Counted from the first letter of the stretch, positions 1 through 10,630 are shown. The stretch: DNA of 64,000 nt from Reticulitermes speratus (GCA_021186555.1 JAJKFL010000005.1:49879635-49943634), one strand, 5' to 3'. Notes: generated from the sequence alone by a model not told the origin. Program-made: numbers and translations.

Positions 1-92
1 ATCCTACTTCAGTATGTTCAATATGTAGGAAACTTTATGCTGTGTGCTTTCCAATAATACTCCAGAAGTACTTATACATATATATTATTTCT

Positions 93-490
93 TCCAATGG
101 CTCTACAGCCCCTTGGGGGCCTAGGCCTCCTCACTATCGAGGCTCACGATCACACTTTTAGACACACCACAACATTCGGTAGGACTCCTCTGGACGAGGG
201 ATCAGCCCGTCGCAGAGACCTTTACCTGACTACAAACAGCACTCACAAGAGACATATATCCATGCCCTCGGCGGGATTCTTTTTTTTGCCTGTCCGGGGT
301 TTTCCCCCTTTGATCCATTTTTGTACTGTTTAAATCCTTTCGTCCTTCTTGTCACTTTACGTTCCATACTACCGCCCTTACAACAAACACAACACAAACA
401 TCCATGCCCCCGGTGGGATTCGAACCCACGATCCCAGTAAGCGAGCGGCCGAAGACCCACGCCTTAGACCGCGCGGCCACTGGGATCGGC
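93..490 (-). mobile_element. tRNA-derived SINE, family 1 (long form)
   Basis: On the minus strand it begins with a tRNA-like head: a class-II-like A box, then the B box GGTTCGAATCCC. Two body modules follow, separated by an A-rich run, and the element ends near 93 with an A/T tail. Near-matching 11-bp flanks (TCCAGAAGTAC at 61-71, TCCGGAAGTAC at 491-501) look like the target-site duplication. It lies between exon 2 of peptide copy E and the left edge, so probably in that gene's intron 2. Confidence 0.85.
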
Positions 491-529
491 TCCGGAAGTA
501 CATAGTTTATTTAATTCTACAGTCGGACA

Positions 530-600
530 CAACAAGTCGTTTAAGACACGTTTTATTGGTAACTAGTTTCGGGTCATAAAACAGCCATCATCAGGCCATA
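530..600. repeat. Half of a foldback element (GTTTCG/CATCATCAGG motif)
   Basis: Contains TAGTTTCGGGTC followed by CATCATCAGG, the motif pair at the inner arm of many inverted-repeat elements in this window (for example 9415-9447, 20178-20202, 26808-26838). No matching second arm is seen nearby, so it is a truncated copy. Confidence 0.5.
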
Positions 601-645
601 ACAAAAACTGTAGGCTGGAAAACAGTAATAGTAGTATGATCTTAC

Positions 646-2300
646 TTCAGTAAATAAGCTCGCTAATCCAAAAGCTGGTGGTCCTGCAGGGGCCGCTTCA
701 ACTTCACCAACACCTGTTAACATACATACGGCCGTCTTATTTGGACTTTATATTTTCCAGCTATTTTATTGTCTCTTATGATTTATAATCGTTTTATTCA
801 TGAAATATTGGTGGATCTTTTGTACATTTAACCATTTTCCAATCTTCAAATTTCCAGGTAAATTAGAACCACGACGACGTCAATATTTATATTTTCCTGA
901 AAGACCGGGTAAGAAAAAAAAATGAAAAGAAAATATTTTAAACTTCTGAAGCACGAAGAAAAAGGGAAGAAAGAAACAAAGATAGATAACGAAAGATAGA
1001 AAACGTAATGCGGATGTATAATTAACAACATTAAAGACCATTTCTTAATCATATATCTTTTATACAGGTTTTTGGATAATATGCTTTGCAGATTCTACAA
1101 CACACGGTTCTATGTATTTCTGTTTCATTCAACATGCACCAATAATTATTGAGAAGAAAGTCCTTTGGGACCCAACCTTCACGTTTGTTAACAAGCTTTT
1201 AACTCATACATTTGTACAAATTTATGTAAAGGTTGAGATTTCGGTCTCCAAACATGAGTATATGTTAGGAGAGATTTAAACCACTCTTTTTTACAAATTG
1301 CACTGCCTCAAAATGACCGCATGTCAGTTGAAACATGTAGCTGTTTAATGTGAATACGTACTTAGTAAATCGCAATTAAAATTGTGTAGACGGTTAACAC
1401 CAACTTGTCATAACACAATTGTGTGTTAATAGATGTTAGTAAATATTCTGCAGTTATAGAGAGACATTATAAAGAGAGATATTACGAGAACATTATACTG
1501 GAAATCCAATTATCCTATAATGTTTGCAGACAGAAACCAAAGCCTCCTGTCATGATCTGACAGGTCTGTAATGTAGTCTATATACTTTATGTATGTAATG
1601 ACATAGAACAGTTTACAGTAATCAGCATTACTTACCTGTGGAACAGAATCAGTCGTGCTGTATAAAGCATCACATCTGCTCATACAACATCTCGATACCA
1701 ACAGAGATGGAACTAACTTTATGTACAGTAAAGTGTAATTTTGATGTATTTACTCTTGCTTTGAGTGTCCGAAGTATTTCGCAGTTTATATGCAGATTAT
1801 CGCCTGCAATTTTCCGTGGTTGTTACGATGATTATTGCATTTATGACTACGTAGCGTCTCGACGTTTTTTGGGTTTTTAAACAGGACTAAATCTGTGTAG
1901 AGACGTCGTGTTTAAAGGTCAAAACCAGTACCGATGTATTGTTACCACACTGCATTTAAACGCGTATATAAACGTGTTTATTTGATATATGCATTTAGCT
2001 TTTAAAATACGTATTGTCACCCTATATTACAAGTCACGACTGGATGATTCTAAACTGTCCTAAGTATTATACTTACCTGATAGCATTTCACGCCCAATTG
2101 GTAGTCATACATAGGTAATTTGTATAGAAACAATATATGTGTGGGATTCTTAATCAGGAAATAAGTGTTTTAACCATTTAAGTGTATATAATAACACACA
2201 ACCAAGCTTAAGTATAATGTACAATCAAATTATACTTACCTAAATATGCAAAGAATGTTGCATAAGCAACTAAAACAACAGCAACTGAAGCCTTCAACAT
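646..2300 (-). CDS. Small secreted peptide, copy E (exons 1 and 2; exon 3 off the window)
   Basis: Exon 1 is 2300-2240: ATG and 20 codons (MLKASVAVVLVAYATFFAYL), a hydrophobic signal peptide, ending in phase 1 at G|GTAAGT. Exon 2 is 713-646 (acceptor TTAACAG, donor GTAAGA); it completes a Gly and adds 22 residues starting VGEVEAAPAGPP, ending in phase 0. Exon 3 is not in the window. Positions 1-90 resemble the intron just upstream of exon 3 in copies B (12510-12590) and A (23530-23590), so the missing exon should lie just left of position 1. The start is fixed by alignment with copies A and B. I do not recognise the family and assign no activity. A secreted product is inferred from the signal peptide. 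Confidence 0.65.
1495..1870 (-). other. Strongly conserved intronic block with TATA-like box and splice donor
   Basis: Lies in intron 1 of copy E and is about 94% identical by eye to 25657-26032 in intron 1 of copy A, while the flanking intron sequence is far more diverged. On the minus strand it carries a TATA-like CATATAAAC and, downstream, a short reading frame ending CCACAG|GTAAGT, a good donor in copy E (GTAATT in copy A). It may be an alternative first exon with its own promoter, or a gene-converted segment. Confidence 0.4.
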
Positions 2301-2340
2301 TTTGTGTGACACTTTGTGCTGGCTACCTGCTTCTACAAGG

Positions 2341-2400
2341 ATGTGACATTTATAAGGGAATAGTGTTCTATTGCTATGTTTAACCTTGATGATTATTTTC
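2341..2400 (-). promoter_or_regulatory. Proximal promoter of copy E, with TATA box
   Basis: On the minus strand reads GAAAATAATCATCAAGGTTA, then further bases to TTATAAATG about 50 bp before the ATG (TATAAA at 2354-2349). The same block in the same order occurs upstream of copies D (8406-8344), B (17487-17428) and, weaker, A (26690-26633). Confidence 0.55.
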
Positions 2401-2439
2401 AAGAACAAGAACAAGTAGATATGACGTCCTTATAAAAAA

Positions 2440-2720
2440 AATGCCACGCATTTGATAACTATGTATTACGTATATGTAACGGAATGTCATTTTCGTAACG
2501 TTCAAGGAAATGTTGCATTTTTTTCTATTTTCCAAAGACTTTGTGATTACCATTCCCTCTGTTTAATGTCCGTGTTTCCATGTTTTATCTTTCGAAAGAA
2601 ATTAACTGACTTGCATAAATTTTCATGTACTTAAGTGCCCCGTTGCTTATAGATAGTGCCTATTTTTCTGAAACAAACAATAGCAACAATTTTTAGAGTT
2701 TGAGAGTTTGACAGGTTTGC
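2440..2720 (-). other. Upstream region shared between copies E, D and B
   Basis: No gene seen. It aligns by eye with 8450-8700 (upstream of D) and more weakly with 17530-17800 (upstream of B). All three contain an octamer-like TTGCATAA (ATTTGCATAA in B). It marks the distal 5' flank that was duplicated with the genes and may include regulatory sites. Confidence 0.4.
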
Positions 2721-3117
2721 AAGTACAGAATACCCTGTGCAAAACTTGTGACGTTACACGTCTATCCCCTGCATGTAAAACAAAACAAAATATTAACACT
2801 CACACACATGCAGCAGACACGCTGTACAAAATAGACTTAGCCAGTCATTCTGCAGAACTCCTGTATGGATTGTAAAGCAGCTATATTTCGGATTGTTATT
2901 TATCTTCCAGTTTACGAAATTTACTGAATCATTGCAGATTGGAACGTATAGGATGTTACGAAATTACATATTCAGTACACTCGTACATATAAATTCAAGT
3001 GTTCTTTACGAGTTGATGCTAAAGTGTTAAACGTCTTTTTGAATTACGACGTATATAGGACGTCTATATTCTTTTAAATATTTGTATACAACATTAAATG
3101 TCTGTGACTGACAAAGA

Positions 3118-3360
3118 AAGCAGACCACTTGGAAGACCCAGGCGTAGATGGGAGGATAATATTAAAATGGATCTTCAAGAAGTGGGATGGCGGGGACATG
3201 GACTGGATTGATGTGGCTCAGGATAGGGACAGGTGGCGGGTTCTTGTGAGTGCGGTAATAAACCTTCGGGTTCCATAAAACGCGGGGAATTTCTTGACTA
3301 GCTGACGAACTGTTAGCTTCTCAAGAAGGATTCTGCTCCGTGGAGTTAGCTAGTTATAGA
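3118..3360 (+). mobile_element. LINE 3' fragment
   Basis: Encodes degraded remnants of the tail LGRPRRRWEDNI...DWID.AQDRDRW...NLR.P and continues into the 3' UTR (CTTCTCAAGAAGGATTCTGC). The same tail is at 61940-62175, where it is better preserved. The 5' part is missing, as is usual for non-LTR elements. Confidence 0.75.
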
Positions 3361-3547
3361 GTAAATCATACTTTGAACAGGGCATGTCTTCAGAGTAACA
3401 CAAATTTAAGGTAAGCGACTGAAGACAGATATGAGTTTCAGTTACATGTAGACCGTACAGAGGTATAGTAACGTTACATTTAGAGTTCCCTCCGCTGGCA
3501 ATACGTGGCTCTTTCCTCGAGGAACATGCAGGTGACTGGCCACATCC
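3361..3547. other. No feature recognised
   Basis: The end of this stretch and 4048-4110 together resemble a decayed family 2 SINE tail split by the hAT element, but the match is weak. Confidence 0.3.
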
Positions 3548-3555
3548 GTCTAGTA

Positions 3556-4039
3556 CAGTGGTTCCCAAAGTGGGCGGTACCGCCCCCTGGGGGGCGGTGG
3601 GATTACCGAGGTGGGCGCTAATAGGTACGAGAGGTGGAAGGTAGCGCTGTTATTATCACAGGGGGGCGCTAGTAGACAAGTAGTGCATTTATTTTTATAA
3701 TAAAGTTCAAATAAAGTAATTTTTGTGTTAAAAATAAAAAATGAACTAAATTTCTTAGTATTTTAATTTATGAATCTTATTCAAGCACATATTATTTTTT
3801 TAATAAACTATTGCTAGATTAATTATTGTTAATCATAAAAATATAATAAATTTTAATTTATTAATTAACACATAAACCTTTAAGTTTAACTCTTATAATT
3901 TTATTTAAACGATGTTTTAAATATAAAATAAAAGTGGAAACAAAAGCGCAGCCATGTTTTTTAAAAGAGGTAGGGGGGCGCTGTGGGTGTGTATATGGAA
4001 TCAAGGGGGCGGTGGACCGAAAAAGTTTGGGAACCACTG
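3556..4039. mobile_element. Non-autonomous hAT element with 8-bp target duplication
   Basis: The left end is CAGTGGTTCCCAAAGTGGGC and the right end is TTTGGGAACCACTG, giving inverted termini. Exact 8-bp direct repeats GTCTAGTA lie at 3548-3555 and 4040-4047. An 8-bp duplication and CAGTGGTTCCCAAA termini are typical of the hAT superfamily. The 484-bp interior is AT-rich with G-rich blocks near each end and has no transposase frame, so it is a MITE. Confidence 0.9.
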
Positions 4040-4224
4040 GTCTAGTACCACAGTTAAGTATGAGTGGAGCCTCACCTCCAATTCCACATATACCTTCCTG
4101 GCTTACACTGGGAAAGCATTCATCACCTTTTTACTGCAACTTTGTTTTCGGCCGAAAATTAGTACGATCTCATTCCTGCAATAAACGCCATTTTCATTTC
4201 CCTGTGTCGTACTATACTGTTAAT

Positions 4225-4492
4225 TAGTTAAAGGTAAAGTGGTCCCATACAGGCATTGGCAGGCCCTTAGGGCTCCAGGAGGTCGAGGCTCCCGGGTTTG
4301 TAGACAATCGGCACATGAAGGTGGTAAGGTTGTATGCCCTACGCACCGGCCGCCTTTACCCCCCAGGAAAGATTCCTGGTACTCATTTCTGTTAGAGGCT
4401 GAGTCGACCCCAGGGCCATAGTGCGACCGAAACGATTATGTCAATGAAAAATTCCAGTGACACCATCGGGAATCGAACCCGCGACGTTCCGG
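4225..4492 (-). mobile_element. tRNA-derived SINE, family 3
   Basis: The minus strand has a B-box-like GGTTCGATTCCCGATGG and a body with a CCCTGGGGTCGACTCAGCCT-type segment and ACCTTACCACCTTCATGTGC. It matches 33774-34056 on the plus strand. The A-box end is lost. Confidence 0.75.
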
Positions 4493-4496
4493 TTTG

Positions 4497-4640
4497 GGGT
4501 AAAATATTTATCACATTACATATGAAAACACCAACAAAATGCACAATATTATAATATGTAATGTTTATTATTACAACACTAGAATTTCAACTCCAACATG
4601 TTTCGACCCTCTTCGGACTATCTTCAAGGAGTTTACATCA
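4497..4640. repeat. Half of a foldback element
   Basis: Carries CAACATGTTTCGACCCTCTTC followed by a degraded TCTTCAAGG, the arm motif described at 530-600. No partner arm found. Confidence 0.4.
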
Positions 4641-5190
4641 ATTACATATGTACAGAACACAAACTTTTTAAATAAATTAAGCTAAAATTGGGTGTTGATT
4701 TTACTAGAAGGCTCGAAGGTCGTATTAGAGACATAAATTTGATCGAGTGATATTGACGTTGTCTTCTGTAATCATCAATTAAGGCACGGACATGAATAAC
4801 AAAAATTCTATCACATTCTTAATGATAAACATATTGGTTATTCAAAGATGATGTATCAATTTAATGCCATCGTTGATATACGCTATTATGAAGACCACAA
4901 TAAATCTTCTGGTTTCATGAAAGTCGAAGAAGTCACTTTTTTTTTAACTGAACAAGTATTTGCTACTGGAAAAGGATTATGTTCCTTGGAGTTTAAATGT
5001 TATAAGTACCTACCTTTTTATATCTGCATTAGTAGACAATTTGCCAAGCTCCTTTTAGAATATAAATACATACACGATCAACCTGTCAAAAGTATTTTGT
5101 GTGTGTATAAACTATTTTTTAAGCCCCGTGTCACTTATCAGAATGCCCACGTTTGTTAATGTCTGCAGTGTTTTGTAAAATCCTTCAGTA
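4641..5190. other. No feature recognised
   Basis: AT-rich. A 103-codon open frame on the plus strand at 4848-5159 has no recognisable domain and no splice context, and I do not regard it as a gene. Confidence 0.4.
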
Positions 5191-5193
5191 TTT

Positions 5194-5483
5194 TTATTTA
5201 TTTATTGAAGGGCCCCGCAGCAGATGCTACGGACGCACCGCAGCCTTGAAAGCTTATTGTGCAACCCTGTGAGGAAGATTATAATGGTGAGGTTTTTTCT
5301 GCTTTTCCACTTTAATGTAGCACCCGTGGAATGAAATTGACAAGCAAAACCGGAGTACTCGGAGAAAAACCTGTCCCATTGTCACTTTGTCCACCACAAA
5401 TCCCACATGGACCGACCCCCGGGATCGAACCCGGGCCTGTGCGGTGAGAGGCCTGCGACTATCCGCCTGAACCATGGCACGGC
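5194..5483 (-). mobile_element. tRNA-derived SINE, family 5
   Basis: The minus strand begins GGCCGTGCCATGGTTCAGGC, then a B box GGGTTCGATCCCGGGGG, a body, and a 3' end near GAAGGGCCCCGCAG that runs into a TAAATAAATA-like tail. The second copy is at 6640-6870. Confidence 0.75.
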
Positions 5484-6639
5484 CAAAATCCTTCAGTAAC
5501 AACTACTATCATTGTTCCCAATGACATAGTGAATTGTTACTAATATTATTTGTGTACTTTATAATGTGGTGGTTAAAGAATAGCAAATATGTCCCGCTAG
5601 AAGGAGGAGACATTTTTCTAGTGACTTTAATTTGAACGTATGTGTAAGAAGCTGTCGTCGCCTGTATTTAACTTGCTATTCGGACATTTTATTGGTGGCA
5701 GGAACCTTAAGAGCAAAATGAAACACTTATCCTCAAGACATCCGGTTTCCGAGTTCGAGGTACAAACCCAAGTGCTCTCGAGTACGAAGCAGGTGTTGGG
5801 GTCTAATTTAATTTACACTGCAGTACTGGTCGTGCGAAAATTAAATGCTGCTGCAGTATTTTATGTCTTAATTGCAATATACTCGGATATATGCATTTAA
5901 TGTCTGCAGTGTTTCTGCGACCCCATGTAAGCCCTTTACCTCAAGAAGCCTGCATTTAAAAGTTATTGCTTTAAATTTAAATTTATATCTGATGTGATGG
6001 AAAAAAAATTTTGGTATCTTGTTTGAAATATTTATCATCTTGTACAGAACAGCAAGCATAATATACAGCCACTACTCTGTAAAAGATAAGTGCGTACCTG
6101 AAAGTGAGACGAACACCGTACAGGATTTCAGGTTTTAAGGGTATATGATGCCATGTATTGTGAGAGACAGTTACCGCAGTTTCCAAAAAAGAAAACTCGC
6201 TGGCTCCATCTTTTACCGCGTAGTTCGAAACAGCACGTTCATCCGAACCAGTGGTATATTAGCACAAAACTACACGGTGTTAGCTTCCAGATTACATTAC
6301 TTTAAAGGCATAAATAAATATGTCTTTTTTGGATTGTAAAATTAACACAAGTTTTTATTTGATATAGCAATTCGCTAGATGTATCCTCGATAAACATATA
6401 TGTAATTATTACATTTGCGCCCTGTATGGTTCTGATTATCAGAAGGCTTAAACCTTGTGCACTCTAAAGCACATTGGAGTCCAGTCACGTGTACTTCTCT
6501 CGCACCAAGGCACTCGGCTTTAGTAGGCTTTGTTTCACGCAAAATGACAGGGGTGTACAGAAAGTCTGTAAAGAAACAAATGGATTTGCTCTCACAGCAT
6601 CAACAGGCTCGATCCGATTTATTTAGGCTGCTAAAAACC
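5484..6639. other. No gene recognised
   Basis: Unique-looking AT-rich DNA. Short open frames at 5640-5900 and 6145-6339 lack recognisable motifs. Confidence 0.4.
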
Positions 6640-6870
6640 TTCATTTTGGGGTTGGGTGAAGGGCCCCGCAGCAACCCTGTGATGAAGATGAAAGATGATC
6701 AGTTTTTTTTTTCCAAGTAATAGAGCACCGGTGGAATGAAATTGACAGTGGAAAACCGAAGTACTCGAAGTACTTTGTCCACCACCAATCCTACATGGAC
6801 TAACCCGGGATCGAACCCGGGCCTCCGTGGTGTGAGGCTGGCGACTAACCGCCTGAGCCATGGCACGCCA
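6640..6870 (-). mobile_element. tRNA-derived SINE, family 5
   Basis: Same head (GGCGTGCCATGGCTCAGGCG), B box (GGGTTCGATCCCGGG) and 3' end (GAAGGGCCCCGCAG) as 5194-5483, with a deletion in the tail. Confidence 0.75.
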
Positions 6871-7310
6871 GGCAACCTTCGTCACTGCAGCACGAACGGT
6901 CCCTACTTAACGGTGTGAGCCGCCCTGTGGCGGCAACTTCTTCGACACTGTTACTGTGCATGTTGCCTAAACATATATCTGCATGCTGAAGTCCTATAAG
7001 CTTGTTTTGGATATCGGTGAGAAAAATCGCGGTGGTTTCATGGTCTGCTTGAAGTCCTAGAATTCATGGGATTCAAAACATTGGCATTGAAGGCTCTAAA
7101 AGGAATATAATAGTAGGTAAGAGACGAGTACTGAAAACTCGGGAGGATTATATTACAGAGCTCTAACACCGACCCAATCGACCAGAAAATCTAGACGTCG
7201 AACCGGAAGAGGAAGTAGATGCACACGAGAAAGGACCTTATATTTTGCAAAGCGAAGTGGAAAAAGCTATCAAGGAGACGAGGGATAAGAAGGCTGCAGG
7301 AGATGATCCG

Positions 7311-7565
7311 TGATTTCAGGCTTCCGCCGCGATGTTGATGAGATGTGTGGTCTTCTGAAATATTACGCAGCGTCGAGTGATGGTCCTTTTCCGACGTTTC
7401 GGGACAACATATCGGTCCCATCTTCAACAGTCAAGCAGTTCCTTGCTTGAAGATTGGATTGATAGGTTGTACAGAAACGTCGGTAAACAACTACCAACCT
7501 ACGGTGTGTAACATCCCAGAAGAGTGAAGACTTCGTTTACACCGCAGCGGAAACCTGAAAACAAG
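7311..7565. repeat. Foldback element, GGCTTCCGCCGCG family
   Basis: The left arm has TTCAGGCTTCCGCCGCGATG, TCTTCTG and CGACGTTTCGGGACAAC. The right arm repeats these in reverse complement (GAAACGTCGG, CATCCCAGAAGA, CGCAGCGGAAACCTGAAA). Related elements are at 32304, 36203, 37160, 55258 and 56895. Confidence 0.75.
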
Positions 7566-7782
7566 CATGATTATTCTACATTGTTTTTCCTAACTACAAG
7601 CAATATATTCATCCTGAGAGCGTTTGAAGGCAGGTCGGTAATTATATATTTGTGATTTATATATCAAGAGCGTGTGAATCGACCTTATAGTCAGGAAATA
7701 AATGTTTGTACCCTTTTCTGTGTAGAGATGTAATGTCACAGAACACAGGATGAAGTGTAATGTACAGTCAGTTTCTACTTAC

Positions 7783-7843
7783 CTGTAAATGCATAGAAAG
7801 TTCCTTAAGATTCTAACACAACAAATATGGAAGTCTTCACCGT
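7783..7843 (-). pseudogene. Small secreted peptide, copy D: dead exon 1
   Basis: This is 61 bp, exactly the exon 1 length of copies A, B and E, and ends with an intact G|GTAAGT donor. The start codon is ACG instead of ATG, and codon 13, TAC or TAT in the homologues, is TAA. The hydrophobic frame is otherwise recognisable (TSIFVVLES, then TFYAFT). No exon 2 or 3 is visible between here and copy E. The flanks, including intron sequence at 7600-7780 and the promoter at 8344-8406, are homologous to the other copies. I call it a pseudogene of the cluster. Confidence 0.8.
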
Positions 7844-7890
7844 TTTGTGCGACACTCTCTGCCTGCCAGATGATTCGACAAGAATATGGC

Positions 7891-8343
7891 TTTTTTTTCC
7901 AATGGCTCGACAGCCCCTTGGGGGCCTAGGCCGCCTCGTTTTTCGAGGCTTCACGATCACACACATTTGAGACACACCACACTCGGTAGGACTCCTCTGG
8001 ACGAGGGACCAGCTCGTCGCAGAGACCTCTACCCGACGACGCACAACACTTTAAGAGACAGACAACCATGCCCTAGGCGGGATTTTTTTTTATTTTTTTA
8101 TTTATTTTTTATTTTTTTATTTTTTTTTTTTTTTTTTTTTGCCTGGCCGGGGTTTTTCCCCTTTGATCCATTTTTGTACTGTTAAAATTCTTTCGTCCTT
8201 CATGTCACTTTACGTTCCATACTACCGTCCTTACAACAAACACAACACAAACATCCATGCCCCCGGTGGGATTCGAACCCACAATCCCAGCAAGTGAGCG
8301 GCCGCAGACCCACGCCTTAGACCGCGCGGCCACTGGTATAGGC
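7891..8343 (-). mobile_element. tRNA-derived SINE, family 1 (long form), with target duplication
   Basis: Full-length: tRNA-like head ending at 8343, B box GGTTCGAATCCC-type with one change, two body modules separated by a long A-rich tract (the T-rich run at 8088-8140), and a tail at 7891. Exact 10-bp duplication AGAATATGGC at 7881-7890 and 8344-8353. It sits between the promoter block and the dead exon 1 of copy D, in what was the 5' UTR. Confidence 0.92.
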
Positions 8344-8406
8344 AGAATATGGCCTTTACAAGAGAGTAATGCTGTATTGTTATGCTTAACCTTGGTGATT
8401 ATTTTC
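8344..8406 (-). promoter_or_regulatory. Relic promoter block of copy D
   Basis: On the minus strand, GAAAATAATCACCAAGGTTA and following bases match copy E position for position. The TATA position reads TTGTAAAGG. The SINE now separates it from its exon. Confidence 0.5.
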
Positions 8407-8888
8407 AAAGGAACAGTGACAAGTAAACAATATGTATTGAGGATAGGAAAAAACAAGTTTTTGATAATTCTGAATTACGTATGTCTGCTGGCATGTCACT
8501 TACATAACGTTTAGGGAAATTTCGCATTTTGTTCTAGTTTACTTCTGGCTATGACGTCACCATGCTCTTTGCTCACTTATCCATGTTTCCTCGTTTTCGC
8601 TTCAGAAAAAATTAAGCATTTTGCATAAATTGTCGTATGCTTATTGTGCTGCTTTGCTTACCGCTGGCTGTTATGTCGCTGGAATGAACGATGACAACGT
8701 GGTGGATGATCAAACACGCTTTAGGTTTTATTTGATGGCGATGAACGATGACACATTGGAACTAAAGAAGTGAAGTTCGGTAAGGAGTTGGCGCCATAAT
8801 GATAGCTATAGGATACGTTTGGAATTCCTTTCGTAACTTATCCACTGGGCAACAAATGCGACGAACTTGCAAAACTTTTATATTATAT
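8407..8888. other. 5' flank of copy D, no gene
   Basis: Aligns with the flank of copy E at 2401-2720 (shared TTGCATAAATT). Nothing else recognised. Confidence 0.4.
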
Positions 8889-9156
8889 ATATTTTTATTT
8901 CTATGGCTCAGCAGCCCCTTTTCGGGTGCCTGGGCCTCCTCATTATCGACGCTTCACGATCACACTTAGACACACCACACTCGGTAGGACTCCTCTGGAC
9001 GAGTGATCAGCCCATCGCAGAGACCTCTACCTGACAACACACAACACTCACAAGAGACAGACATCCATGCCCCCCGGTGGGATTCGAACCCACGATCCCA
9101 GTAAGCGAGCGGCCGCAGACCCACACCTTAGACCGCACGGCCACTGGGATCGGCTG
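8889..9156 (-). mobile_element. tRNA-derived SINE, family 1 (short form)
   Basis: Same head and B box as the long form, joined directly to the second body module. The first module is absent. Possible target duplication TATTATAT (8881-8888 and 9157-9164). Confidence 0.85.
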
Positions 9157-9378
9157 TATTATATTTGACAAGGGTAAATTATCCTGTACAGATTTTTCAC
9201 TTTAATATATCTATCTGCTGCATATAAAATAAAATACAAATTAATACTGATAGACATGCAACAGATAGGCTTTATAGAATAGACAACCAGATCTTCTGAA
9301 GAACTACTTGTGGATTGTAAGGCAGCAACTTTTCAAAATTGAATTTATTTTACAGCAGAATGAAAGTACAAACAGCCA

Positions 9379-9881
9379 GTCACAACTTTTTATAAGTTTT
9401 TATTGCTTGCTACATGTTTCGGCTTTTGGGAAAGCCATCATCAGGCAATTAAAAACTATACATGAAGAAAGATACTTTAAATACAACTCATTAAAATTAT
9501 ACGTTTTAGATAGCTGAGATTTGAACTTTACAAAAATTGGAGTTACTCGCCGAAACTAGATAAAAATAAGAAAGTGTATGAAGATATTAAAATACAAGAA
9601 ATGTAAAATATATCGCCCCTATTTTGTAAAAAGGGGAGAACCCACAGTATAACAAATATGGAGTTTGTCCTTTTTTACAAAACAGGGGCGATATTAAAAT
9701 ATTAAAATTGTTTTTCAGTACGTCCAGTTTCAAAAGGAAGTTTTTTTTTTAAAATAAATAAGTAATAAGTTGAATTTCAATTACCTTTCCTTCTGTATAT
9801 TTTTAATTACCTGGTGATGGCTTTTCCAAAAACCGAGACATGTAGTAAGTGATAAAAACTTGTAAAGAGTTAAGTTGTGAC
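9379..9881. repeat. Foldback element with nested inner palindrome
   Basis: Outer arms of about 90 bp begin GTCACAAC and end GTTGTGAC. Each contains the TACATGTTTCGG...CATCATCAGG motif or its complement. Inside, ATCGCCCC...TTTTGTAAAAAGG near 9610 is repeated inverted near 9675-9700. Confidence 0.75.
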
Positions 9882-9920
9882 ACGGTTTGTACGTTCTTTC
9901 TGCTGTTTACATATCAAAAG

Positions 9921-10330
9921 GGATGTCGCCCTCGGTGGACTAGTGGTTAGCGTGCTCGCCACTGTACCCAAGGTTCGCGGGTTTGATCCCGACCGAGGGC
10001 GATGGATTTTTAAGGGTGATAAAAATCCGGAGCACCACTTCCTTCGGAGGGGAAGTAAAGCCGTCGGTCCCATATCGTAGATTTACGACATGTAAAAGAA
10101 CCTTCGGGCATGAATAGAACCAGTAATGTCCGTAAGCAAAATTCAAGCGGCCATTTCTCACCCAAGTCTCTGGCAGTCTCATCAGGATTGAGCAAAAACT
10201 TGTGTGCTGTCAGTGAGCCGGTCCCTCACTACAGAATGCACACTTACCGACCAGGAAACCTTCGGGATGAAATCCCAAAAAGAAAGAGGCTTTGGCCCAC
10301 CCCGTACTGTAACGCAATGGGAGAAGAATA
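9921..10330 (+). mobile_element. tRNA-derived SINE, family 4
   Basis: Head GTCGCCCTCGGTGGACTAGT with A box GTGGTTAGCGTGCTCG and B box GGTTTGATCCC, then a body with GATGGATTTTTAAGGGTGAT, CCTTCGGAGGGGAAGTAAAG and TCAGTGAGCCGGTCCCTCAC. Other copies are at 15800-16215 and 33329-33680. Confidence 0.85.
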
Positions 10331-10462
10331 TATCAAAAGGGGAGCATTCGGTAAAGTTATCGTCCAGTGTGACAGCGACAGGGCCTTTGAAGAAAGGAAC
10401 GCATAGCATTGTACGAAGGTAAATGGTGACTACACCCACAAATGATACTTAAAATGTTTGAT

Positions 10463-10630
10463 GTTATGTTCACCGTGCATCTTGATAACTAATTAAAAGA
10501 TTTAGACACCAACATATGCACTGTATTCTCATAAGTAAGTCAATTGTAATTGACTCACTTGTAAGAATATAGTGCATATGTTGGTGTCTAAATCTTTTAA
10601 TTAGTTATCAAGATGCACGGTGAACATAAC
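10463..10630. repeat. Near-perfect palindrome of the GCACGGTG family
   Basis: Starts GTTATGTTCACCGTGCATC and ends with its complement GATGCACGGTGAACATAAC. The centre is near CAATTGTAATTG (about 10547). The arms share TGCATATGTTGGTGTCTAAA with the element fragment near 10795 and resemble the ends at 11140, 43970 and 58090. Confidence 0.8.

Noticed and set aside
380-490. tRNA-like sequences with good B boxes here and at about 20 other places
   Set aside because: All continue into SINE bodies with A-rich tails, and several have target duplications. None folds as a stand-alone tRNA with proper ends.
4848-5159. A 103-codon plus-strand frame
   Set aside because: AT-rich, no domain, no splice or promoter context.
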